Source: an uncultured Bacteroidales bacterium (GTDB taxonomy: Bacteria; Bacteroidota; Bacteroidia; Bacteroidales; Bacteroidaceae). Taken from it: a stretch of 64,000 nucleotides of DNA. Below are positions 1-6,713 of the stretch, piece after piece; position 1 is the first letter of the stretch, and each line of letters opens with the position of its first letter. Location of the stretch: assembly GCA_902798685.1 (NCBI GenBank), contig CADBXO010000003.1:62001-126000 (forward strand), in the 5' to 3' direction. The notes beneath the pieces were generated by a model. That model was not told where the DNA came from and ran no database searches. It saw only the letters and a program-made list of their open reading frames with translations. The position numbers were made by a program, and so were the translations under genes.

Positions 1-469
1 CTCCAAGCAGCTAACCGAGAAACAGCGTTATGCGTTAAGGCCGATAATTGAGAAGGAGGCGCTGGCATGGGCTGTGGGAACAGTTGACAATATGGAGATT
101 GATAAGATAAACATACTCAAGGCGTCATTCACGGCCATGCATCGGGCCATAGACCAGCTTAAGCTCCGCCCGCAGCATCTGCTCATAGACGGCAACCGTT
201 TCATTCCTTACCCAGGCATTCCTCACACCACCATCGTAAAGGGTGACGGCAAGATGATGTCCATTGCGGCCGCATCGGTCCTGGCCAAGACCTACCGTGA
301 CGATTTTATGAATAAGATAGCCCTTGAGTATCCCCAGTATGACTGGCTGGAGAACAAGGGCTATCCTACAAAGAAACACCGCGACGCCATTAAGCAATAC
401 GGGACCACTCCGTATCACCGCATGTCATTCAACCTTTTGGGTGACGGCCAACTGTCTTTTGATTTCTGA
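1..469 (+). CDS. rnhB: Ribonuclease HII, 3' part only
   Basis: This is the C-terminal 155 residues of ribonuclease HII, which cuts the RNA strand of RNA-DNA hybrids and removes misincorporated ribonucleotides. The reading frame is open from base 2, so the gene starts upstream of the window; the N-terminal catalytic segment (DEAGRG type) is not visible. What is visible is the family core: the LLIDGN segment with a catalytic Asp, then KGDGKMMSIAAASVLAK followed by YRD, which carries a further conserved Asp. The protein ends normally at TGA. It converges on the next gene with only 9 bases between them and no obvious terminator. The family assignment is secure. Confidence 0.95.
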   Translation, partial: SKQLTEKQRYALRPIIEKEALAWAVGTVDNMEIDKINILKASFTAMHRAIDQLKLRPQHLLIDGNRFIPYPGIPHTTIVKGDGKMMSIAAASVLAKTYRDDFMNKIALEYPQYDWLENKGYPTKKHRDAIKQYGTTPYHRMSFNLLGDGQLSFDF

Positions 470-478
470 TACGGGTGA

Positions 479-1543
479 TCAGATGGTCACTTTGAAGCGG
501 TAGACTTTTCCGTTCTCAAGCGTGAGCTTGCGTGGGATGGTTTTAGCCATGTCGCATCCGGGGAATACGGTGACACTGTTCCGGCGTTCCTCCTCATCAT
601 CGTAATAGTTTCCGCCGAACTGGAAGTGCAACTCATAACCTGCCTCCAGATCTCTGTCAAAACGGACGGGTACAAAGAAAGTCTTTTCAACCACATCTTC
701 GTCTATCAGGCATAAATCGCTGTTGTTGCCGGAGTCGAGAAGATAATAATCCATCGGTCCCCTTTCTATTGTGAAGGGATTTCCGGTATAGGAACCGGTT
801 GTCACATCCAAACCGGAAAACCGGACAAATACCGGGTCACCGTTTACTCCCCATTCTTCCTCTTCTTCATTGTCAGGATCTACAACCTTGATACGGATTG
901 AGTTGATCCTTGCCTGGTCGAAAGGTGAGCCGGGAGGCGCTTCATACGGAAAATTCCTGAGGGTTACCTCGATGCGGAATACGCTCATCTGGTGCTTCAT
1001 GTACACATGGGCTTGGTCTCCGGAAATATTAACCTCACCCAACATAAGATCGACGTCCGATATGGACTCTGTATCGTTATCCTGCAGGGCACCTGAGGCG
1101 GTAGACAGGCTTCTCATGTAAATGGTCGGGGAGCCCTCTCTCACACCGTCAAATATCGAATTACCAGCATATGAGTCAACGGGCGGATAGAGGCAGATTA
1201 TCTTGTCTCCTTCATTTCCGGTCCAGCATCCGGAGAATTCCGCCTTCTTGCGGCCTCTTTCGCCTGTTGAAAAGAACTGGTCAATTGCAGTTATACCGTA
1301 TTGGTTGAAAGATACTACTGTGATATTCTCTTCATCGTCCCAGTATCCTTTCAGTATGTCATCCTCGTATTCATACATAGTCTTGGTGGACGGAGAGGAT
1401 TGCAGGGAGGCCTGTATGGTCATGGGAACGCCAACCTTTTTTTCAGGTTCCGGTTCCTGGGCTACGGACATGGCTTTCTGACAACTGGTCATCAGGACTG
1501 CGGTAAAGGCCGCTAATGTAAGGATTGTATTTATGTGTTTCAT
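479..1543 (-). CDS. Fimbrillin-like lipoprotein
   Basis: A 354-residue secreted lipoprotein, probably of the fimbrillin superfamily (type V pilus subunits and relatives). The start is the ATG at 1543, because it begins a clean lipoprotein signal peptide with Cys21 (MTSC lipobox); the frame stays open upstream but that extension lacks a signal. A T-K-T site at about residue 54 lies where fimbrillins usually carry T-R-A. The segment YMKHQMSVFRIEV resembles the fimbrillin F/Y-x-H-x-x-S core strand, and the end (ENGKVYRFKVTI) is the usual closing strand. It follows the 41-residue peptide gene by 19 bases, so the two are probably one transcript. It stands alone, away from the large fimbrillin operon. 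The ligand and any assembly role are unknown. Confidence 0.72.
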   Translation of the reverse strand: MKHINTILTLAAFTAVLMTSCQKAMSVAQEPEPEKKVGVPMTIQASLQSSPSTKTMYEYEDDILKGYWDDEENITVVSFNQYGITAIDQFFSTGERGRKKAEFSGCWTGNEGDKIICLYPPVDSYAGNSIFDGVREGSPTIYMRSLSTASGALQDNDTESISDVDLMLGEVNISGDQAHVYMKHQMSVFRIEVTLRNFPYEAPPGSPFDQARINSIRIKVVDPDNEEEEEWGVNGDPVFVRFSGLDVTTGSYTGNPFTIERGPMDYYLLDSGNNSDLCLIDEDVVEKTFFVPVRFDRDLEAGYELHFQFGGNYYDDEEERRNSVTVFPGCDMAKTIPRKLTLENGKVYRFKVTI

Positions 1544-1562
1544 TTTTCGGACTGTTTTAAGT

Positions 1563-1688
1563 TTAAAAATCAAGTGACCAGCCTGCATCAAAATCCGGTA
1601 CTTCGCCGCTGTCACATAGAACTCCTTCAAATCTCAACTCGATGACCTCCGTCGTAGGAGGATAGTACTTCTTCAAATCGTCTTTCAT
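1563..1688 (-). CDS. Small Bacteroidales peptide (41 aa), unknown function
   Basis: A 41-residue ORF starting MKDDLKKYYPPTTEVIELR, with the pattern Y-x-P-x-x-x-V-I-E-L followed by a short hydrophobic stretch, one Cys and an acidic Ser/Gly/Asp-rich end. Short ORFs of this form are common in front of secreted lipoprotein genes in Bacteroidales and have no established function. The ATG at 1688 is chosen because the longer upstream reading would pass through the predicted promoter and leader. It lies 19 bases before the fimbrillin-like lipoprotein and about 70 bases after a minus-strand TAnnTTTG element. It could encode a peptide or act as a translated leader. Confidence 0.6.
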   Translation of the reverse strand: MKDDLKKYYPPTTEVIELRFEGVLCDSGEVPDFDAGWSLDF

Positions 1689-1714
1689 AATTTTTTGCGA
1701 TGTTATAACAAGGC

Positions 1715-1747
1715 GCAGCACACAAAAAAGGACATAAACGGTGCTGC
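1715..1747 (-). other. Hairpin in the leader of the 41-aa peptide gene
   Basis: Seven bases (GCAGCAC, 1715-1721) pair perfectly with GTGCTGC (1741-1747) around a 19-base A-rich loop. On the minus strand this falls between the predicted promoter at 1761-1768 and the start at 1688, so it would form in the 5' untranslated leader. Whether it regulates anything is unknown. Confidence 0.35.
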
Positions 1748-1760
1748 TGTTTTCGGGATA

Positions 1761-1768
1761 CAAAAATA
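1761..1768 (-). promoter_or_regulatory. Bacteroidota -7 promoter element
   Basis: On the minus strand this reads TATTTTTG, matching TAnnTTTG. It lies 73 bases upstream of the 41-aa peptide start and divergent from the promoter at 1811-1818. Confidence 0.55.
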
Positions 1769-1810
1769 ATGTTTTTCGGCGAACAAGACCCCAGTGTCAA
1801 TCTGATTCTT

Positions 1811-1818
1811 TACATTTG
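1811..1818 (+). promoter_or_regulatory. Bacteroidota -7 promoter element
   Basis: TACATTTG matches TAnnTTTG exactly and lies 8 bases before the ATG at 1826. The transcript would therefore have almost no leader. Confidence 0.55.
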
Positions 1819-1825
1819 TATCACT

Positions 1826-2665
1826 ATGCGTAAGGATATTATATTGGCGGCTCTGATTATTACACTTCTGGCTTCATGCGCAGAATTTGACGAGCTGTTC
1901 GGAAAGGACGACAAACTGAAGGCGGGAACCGCATCGACCGCCGTTACTGACGACGGTCAGTTGTACAACATGGGTTTTGACCTATGGTGCTATGACGGCG
2001 GAGATCCCGAGTTCTATGATTCACTTGCCACCGATGACCAAAAGAGGGTATGGGGATCGGCCAACTCAAGTACCGCATCGTTCGGAAAGCCTACCTGCAC
2101 TCCCGACAGTGTGATGGTTGCAGTAGAGGGGGAGGGCAAGTATGCCGTAAAACTCCAGACCCAACTGATAAATGCCGTAATTACAAAGAAACTTGCCGCC
2201 GGCAGCATCTTTACAGGCAGCATGGGTAGCGTCAGTCTTACCTCACTGACCGCTACGCTCAAGTGGGGCATCCCGTTCACTTTGAAACCAAAGGCTCTTG
2301 AGGGCTATGCCTGCTACCAACCCAAGTCAATCAATGTGGCCGATAAGGCTCACGGGGACCTGAAGGGAACTCTTGACAAAGGGCACGTCTTTGTGATGCT
2401 GACCGATTGGGACAAGCAGTTTACGGTCGATCCCGCCAAGGAAAAGTTCGTGGCCGAGGACGATGAGCACGTTATCGGTTACGGAAAGGTTACGTTTGAA
2501 AGCACTATGGAGGGATATGAAAAATTCCGCATCGATATAGATTATCGTGATGACCGCACACCCAAGTTCGTGGTGATAGTGGGCTCATCAAGTGCTCTTG
2601 GCGACTATTTTACCGGCGGCGAGGGCAGCACCCTATATCTGGACGAATTCAAGTTTATTTATTAA
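1826..2665 (+). CDS. PCMD-domain lipoprotein
   Basis: A 279-residue lipoprotein (signal peptide with LLASC, Cys18) whose mature part looks like the PCMD (putative carbohydrate metabolism) domain of Bacteroidales. The signs are an early GFDLWCYDGGDPEFYDS segment, a long beta-rich body, and the closing GGEGSTLYLDEFKFIY, the family's usual last strand. The start is the ATG at 1826: it begins the signal peptide, and the upstream extension would overlap the promoter. PCMD proteins are thought to be surface proteins that bind glycans, but no reaction has been shown. The polyferredoxin gene starts 14 bases downstream, so they may share a transcript, though the functional link is unclear. Confidence 0.75.
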   Translation: MRKDIILAALIITLLASCAEFDELFGKDDKLKAGTASTAVTDDGQLYNMGFDLWCYDGGDPEFYDSLATDDQKRVWGSANSSTASFGKPTCTPDSVMVAVEGEGKYAVKLQTQLINAVITKKLAAGSIFTGSMGSVSLTSLTATLKWGIPFTLKPKALEGYACYQPKSINVADKAHGDLKGTLDKGHVFVMLTDWDKQFTVDPAKEKFVAEDDEHVIGYGKVTFESTMEGYEKFRIDIDYRDDRTPKFVVIVGSSSALGDYFTGGEGSTLYLDEFKFIY

Positions 2666-2679
2666 AAAACTTACTAACC

Positions 2680-4083
2680 ATGCTCAAGAAAATCAGAGTC
2701 ATACTGGCTGCGCTGTTCCTTATCGGGATAACGCTGCTTTTTATCGGGATAGGGCATAACTGGTGGGGCTGGATGGCCAAACTCCAGTTCCTGCCTTCCC
2801 TTCTGGCCCTAAACCTTACAGTCATAATAGGTGTAGTCCTGCTCACCCTGCTGGTGGGCCGCATCTATTGCTCCGTAATCTGTCCGATGGGCGTGTTCCA
2901 GGACCTGATTATCTGGATTCATCGCAAAACCAGCAAACTTTTCACAAAGAAAAGCCTCAAGTTCAAGTACGTGGGTGAGCACAAATGGGTGCGTTACGGC
3001 GTGTTGGCCCTGTCAATAGTGTCGATAATTGCCAGCGGCCAGATGCTGATAGCCCTCATAGCCCCGTACAGCGCATACGGCCGAATGGTACGTTCAGTAG
3101 CCGCCATGGGGTCCGATACAATGACGCCCGCGCTTATCATAACCGGCCTGCTCACGCTGGTAATCATCTGCGTGTGCGCCTGGCTGTGGGGCAGGGAGTA
3201 CTGCAACACCGTCTGCCCGGTAGGAACCACGCTCAGCCTTTTGAGCCGATTCTCGCTGCTACGTCCCGTAATAGATGAGAGCAAGTGCATAAACTGCGCC
3301 AAGTGCGCCCGCGGCTGCAAATCCGGATGCATTGATTTCAAGGCACACAGGATTGATTACAGCCGATGCGTAGACTGCTTTGACTGCATAGAGAACTGCG
3401 GAGAGGGCGCCCTCAAGTTCAAATACGTACTCAACCGCAAACCCGTCAAGGCCGATGCCCCCACAGATGAGGGCCGACGCGCATTCCTGGTAACCGCAGC
3501 CGTAGTGGCCGCAGGTGCAGCCGCAAACGCCCAGGACCATATGCACGGCGGACTGGCCGAGGTGATCGCCAAGAAATCACCCGAGCGCTCGGAACGTCTG
3601 GTCCCGCCCGGATCCGGCAGTGTTAAGAGTTTCTATGACCACTGCACAGGCTGCCAGCTTTGCGTGAGCGCCTGCAAGAATAAAGTACTGCGCCCGTCAT
3701 CGGACCTGGAGCATTTCATGCAGCCGGTCATGGAGTATGACAATGGCTACTGCCGTCCCGAGTGCAACGCCTGCAGTCAGGTCTGCCCGGCCGGTGCCAT
3801 CAAGCCGGTAAGCGTGGAGCAGAAACTGGCCGTCCGCATAGGTGTGGCTCATGTAAATCTGGACCTCTGCCTGCCAGCAACCGGCAAGGACAGTTGCGGC
3901 AACTGCGCATATCACTGCCCGTCGGGCGCCATAAGGATGGTACGCCAGCAGGGCTCACGAATGCAGATACCTACCGTATCCGAGGACCGCTGTATAGGCT
4001 GCGGAGCATGTGAGAACCTTTGCCCCTCACGCCCCATAAGCGCCATCACCGTTAACGGATTATCTATTCACCATAATGCCTGA
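2680..4083 (+). CDS. Membrane-bound polyferredoxin (NapH/CcoG-like, 4Fe-4S)
   Basis: A 467-residue redox protein. The N-terminal half has about four membrane helices (roughly 7-25, 43-60, 105-124, 150-172), with CSVICP at 64-69 and a second YCNTVCPVG motif as in NapH/NosR/CcoG proteins. Two ferredoxin-type clusters follow (CINCAKCARGC, CVDCFDCIENC). A twin-arginine-like RRAFLVTAAVVAAGA segment near residue 270 precedes a second block of four cysteine groups (CTGCQLCVSAC, CNACSQVCP, CGNCAYHCP, CIGCGACENLCP). Its job is most likely to pass electrons across or along the membrane. It ends 5 bases before the Tat-type Fe-S aldo/keto reductase, its likely partner. The donor and acceptor are unknown. 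Confidence 0.85.
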   Translation: MLKKIRVILAALFLIGITLLFIGIGHNWWGWMAKLQFLPSLLALNLTVIIGVVLLTLLVGRIYCSVICPMGVFQDLIIWIHRKTSKLFTKKSLKFKYVGEHKWVRYGVLALSIVSIIASGQMLIALIAPYSAYGRMVRSVAAMGSDTMTPALIITGLLTLVIICVCAWLWGREYCNTVCPVGTTLSLLSRFSLLRPVIDESKCINCAKCARGCKSGCIDFKAHRIDYSRCVDCFDCIENCGEGALKFKYVLNRKPVKADAPTDEGRRAFLVTAAVVAAGAAANAQDHMHGGLAEVIAKKSPERSERLVPPGSGSVKSFYDHCTGCQLCVSACKNKVLRPSSDLEHFMQPVMEYDNGYCRPECNACSQVCPAGAIKPVSVEQKLAVRIGVAHVNLDLCLPATGKDSCGNCAYHCPSGAIRMVRQQGSRMQIPTVSEDRCIGCGACENLCPSRPISAITVNGLSIHHNA

Positions 4084-4088
4084 TTACT

Positions 4089-5426
4089 ATGGACAGAAGA
4101 GATTTCATCAAATATATGGGAGCGGGAGCAGCCGCACTAGCACTTGATTCCTGCACCCCCAAGGCCGCCAAGAATCCCGGCAAGACCGGAACATCAAACA
4201 AGGACCTACACGGAGAGATGCTGCAGCACTATCCCGGCATAGGTGTGCTGGGTTACGGTTGCATGCGCTGGCCGCAAAAGCGTAACGAGCAGGGTAGGCA
4301 GGTTATTGACCAGGAAGAGGTTAACCGCCTGGTTGACTTTGCGCTTGAGCATGGTGTAAACTACTTTGACACATCGCCCGTTTATCTGGGAGGTGACAGC
4401 GAGCGCGCCACAGCCGAGGCACTGAACCGTCATCCGCGTGAGAGCTGGCTGATTGCCACCAAGATGTCGGTATTCAACGCCACATCGTATGATGACTGCG
4501 TTGCCATGTATCATAAGTCACTTGATATATTCAAGACCGATCATCTGGATTATTACCTGCTGCACGGCATCGGCACACTGAATGATTTCAACACCCGTTT
4601 CAAGAATACCGGTGTGATGGAGTTCCTGCTTAAGGAGCGTGAGGCCGGTCATATACGCAATCTGGGATTCTCGTTCCACGGAAATCAGGAGGGCTTTGAC
4701 CAGATAATTGCCCTGCATGACCAGTATCATTGGGACTTTGTCCAGATCCAGATGAATTATGTGGATTGGGAGCATCCCAACGGCCGCAACACCCGTGCCG
4801 ATTATCTGTATGCCGAGCTTGACAAGCGTGAGATTCCCATCGTGATCATGGAGCCTCTGCGCGGCGGAGCCTTATCGGACGTACCGGCACAGATTGCCGA
4901 CAAACTCAAGGAGCGTGAGCCCGAGCGTTCAATCGCATCGTGGGCGTTCCGTTATGTGGGCAGTTTCCCGCGCGTGCTCACCGCACTGAGCGGCATGACC
5001 TACATGGAGCATCTGGTAGACAACCTGGAGACCTATATGGATTTCCAACCGCTGGATGATGAGGAGAAGAAGATGCTGCTTGACATTGCCACTATGATGG
5101 AGGACTATCCGCTGGTAAAGTGCACCGCCTGCAACTACTGCATGCCTTGCCCCTACGGCATCAACATTCCCGGCATATTCAAGTTCTACAACGACAACAT
5201 CACTGCCGGCACATATGTAAAGAGCAAGGAGCAGGAGCACTACGCCCGTGCCCGCCGCAAGTATCTGCTGGCCTACAACGAGGCAATCCCCACAGTACGC
5301 CAGGCCGACCACTGCATCGCCTGCCGCCGCTGCGAGCGTGACTGTCCGCAGAACATCCGCATCCCCGACGAACTGCGCCGCATAGACCGCTACATAGAGA
5401 GCTTAAAGCGAGAAACAATAGATTGA
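4089..5426 (+). CDS. Tat-exported aldo/keto reductase with two Fe-S motifs
   Basis: A 445-residue aldo/keto reductase. It opens with a twin-arginine signal (MDRRDFIKYMG) and a possible lipid-attachment Cys22. The AKR tetrad is intact: Asp94 and Tyr99 (YFDTSPVYLGG), Lys125 (IATKMS) and His159 (YYLLHG). The C-terminus carries two cysteine clusters, CTACNYCMPCP near 344 and CIACRRCERDCP near 409, as in Fe-S aldo/keto reductases of anaerobes. It probably reduces or oxidises a small carbonyl compound outside the cytoplasmic membrane, exchanging electrons with the polyferredoxin encoded directly upstream. The stop overlaps the next gene's TTG start by four bases. The substrate cannot be inferred. 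Confidence 0.88.
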   Translation: MDRRDFIKYMGAGAAALALDSCTPKAAKNPGKTGTSNKDLHGEMLQHYPGIGVLGYGCMRWPQKRNEQGRQVIDQEEVNRLVDFALEHGVNYFDTSPVYLGGDSERATAEALNRHPRESWLIATKMSVFNATSYDDCVAMYHKSLDIFKTDHLDYYLLHGIGTLNDFNTRFKNTGVMEFLLKEREAGHIRNLGFSFHGNQEGFDQIIALHDQYHWDFVQIQMNYVDWEHPNGRNTRADYLYAELDKREIPIVIMEPLRGGALSDVPAQIADKLKEREPERSIASWAFRYVGSFPRVLTALSGMTYMEHLVDNLETYMDFQPLDDEEKKMLLDIATMMEDYPLVKCTACNYCMPCPYGINIPGIFKFYNDNITAGTYVKSKEQEHYARARRKYLLAYNEAIPTVRQADHCIACRRCERDCPQNIRIPDELRRIDRYIESLKRETID

Positions 5427-6076
5427 AAGCAGATATAGCATACGTTCAGGAAAGATTCAGGGAGTTTAACGTCAGGATGTTTGACGGTAAGCTCCCTGAA
5501 CCTCCTATAGCTATTACCAATGCCAAAACATACTTTGGGGTGTGCGCCTTCCGCAAGCACCGCAAATGGAACGGAAAGCTGGAGTATTCTGATTTCAGGA
5601 TACGTATAAGCCGCCGGTTTGACCTGCCCCAGGAGGAGATTGATGACACAATCATCCATGAAATGATCCATTACTGGATAGGTCTTTTCAGTCCGGCCGA
5701 TATGCCCGGCCACAGCCCGCTGTTCCGTAAGATGATGGCCGATATAAATGAACGTTTTTGCCGTAACATCAGCGTGTCACACCGACTGAGCGCGGAGCAG
5801 CAGGAGCAGGCAATCGATAATCGGCCCAAGAAACATGTGGTAGCCAGCGTGGTATTGAAAGACGGTCGTACCGGAATTAAGGTAATTCCCTGCATGGAGC
5901 GGCATATCCGCCGTTACCACCGTGGCATGATGGCCAGTGGCAAGGTCAGTTCCATACAGTTCTACCGAACTACAGACCCTTTCTTCAACCGCTTTCCAAG
6001 CTCATCGGCCTTTACAGTCTACTTCCTGGACGCCGATACTATCTCTTCACACCTCTCCGACAGCGTGGAATTGTAA
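5423..6076 (+). CDS. SprT-like zinc-dependent protein
   Basis: A 217-residue SprT-like protein, related to eukaryotic Spartan proteases. It contains the zinc motif HEMIHYWIG with His79, Glu80 and His83, and a likely third ligand His97 in GHSPLF. The frame starts at a TTG at 5423 that overlaps the upstream stop (TTGA); this agrees with the family start and with translational coupling, but the next ATG is 57 bases further in and cannot be excluded. The C-terminal 60 residues lack a clear zinc ribbon. The function in bacteria is not established; a protease role is inferred from the motif. Confidence 0.8.
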   Translation: MKADIAYVQERFREFNVRMFDGKLPEPPIAITNAKTYFGVCAFRKHRKWNGKLEYSDFRIRISRRFDLPQEEIDDTIIHEMIHYWIGLFSPADMPGHSPLFRKMMADINERFCRNISVSHRLSAEQQEQAIDNRPKKHVVASVVLKDGRTGIKVIPCMERHIRRYHRGMMASGKVSSIQFYRTTDPFFNRFPSSSAFTVYFLDADTISSHLSDSVEL

Positions 6077-6127
6077 ATGCCACGTTTTTGCAACGCTTTT
6101 TTGTTGTTTTGATAATATGTCTGTACT

Positions 6128-6135
6128 TACATTTG
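6128..6135 (+). promoter_or_regulatory. Bacteroidota -7 promoter element
   Basis: TACATTTG matches TAnnTTTG and lies 25 bases before the ATG of the small secreted protein at 6161. Confidence 0.6.
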
Positions 6136-6160
6136 TACCAAAAACATCAAGACATCGAGT

Positions 6161-6493
6161 ATGAAAAAGCATTTAGTCCTACTGGCAAGTATGCTGCTTC
6201 AAGTAGCTGTAGTTTCCGTGTCAGCTCAAAGCTATGTCTTGGGTGATTGGGAGGACTATGAGACTTTGGATTCCCGCGAATTCCGTGATATAGCAGAAAG
6301 ATCAAAGAACAAAGGTCTTTTGGATATATCTGTCAATACCACTGATCCGGGATTTTACAAAAACAATCGTATTAGTGACAATACAATAGTTTCCGAATCG
6401 GCCCCCGTTAAGGATGGTCCTAAAGCCGGCGATACCATTTGCAAATCAAGGAAAGAGGGCAAACTTGAGGAAGATTGGGAACTCCTCAGATAA
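6161..6493 (+). CDS. Small secreted protein, unknown
   Basis: A 110-residue protein with a typical signal peptide (MKKHLVLLASMLLQVAVVSVSAQS, cut after SVSA). The mature part of about 87 residues is polar, with many Asp, Glu, Lys and Asn, no cysteine pattern until one Cys near the end, and no motif I recognise. It has its own promoter element and a start preceded by an A-rich leader. It ends six bases before a palindromic repeat. No function can be proposed beyond an envelope or periplasmic location. Confidence 0.6.
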   Translation: MKKHLVLLASMLLQVAVVSVSAQSYVLGDWEDYETLDSREFRDIAERSKNKGLLDISVNTTDPGFYKNNRISDNTIVSESAPVKDGPKAGDTICKSRKEGKLEEDWELLR

Positions 6494-6498
6494 TGTTT

Positions 6499-6642
6499 CC
6501 GCCAAAGTGTCCCACACTTACCCTGTCGAGAATACGTTCTCTCGCGGGTTGGTGTGGGACACTGGCTTATTTGACGGGGATGTCCCACATTGATGGGACT
6601 CAGAAGCGTTGTGGGTGGGGTGAGCGTGGGACACTTTGGCGG
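6499..6642. repeat. Palindromic intergenic element (four alternating TGTCCCAC boxes)
   Basis: A 144-base element bounded by a perfect 17-bp inverted repeat: 6499-6515 begins CCGCCAAAGTG and 6626-6642 is its reverse complement. Inside, a 12-bp perfect inverted repeat pairs 6506-6517 with 6552-6563. The 8-mer TGTCCCAC occurs four times in alternating orientation (6508, 6554 reversed, 6581, 6626 reversed). It could fold as two adjacent hairpins or one long one. It looks like a REP/MITE-type non-coding repeat. It separates the small secreted protein from the P-type ATPase and may also stop transcription, although no T-run follows. Confidence 0.65.
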
Positions 6643-6680
6643 GATGGTGAGTTTGCAACCCGGTTGCATTGGGGTGGGTG

Positions 6681-6688
6681 TACCTTTG
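6681..6688 (+). promoter_or_regulatory. Bacteroidota -7 promoter element
   Basis: TACCTTTG matches TAnnTTTG, 25 bases before the ATPase ATG at 6714. Confidence 0.65.
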
Positions 6689-6713
6689 CATCGGAAATAA
6701 AACAAAACGCTAT

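Noticed and set aside
1544..1630. Longer start for the fimbrillin-like lipoprotein
   Set aside because: It would overlap the 41-aa peptide gene and bury the lipoprotein signal peptide 29 residues inside.
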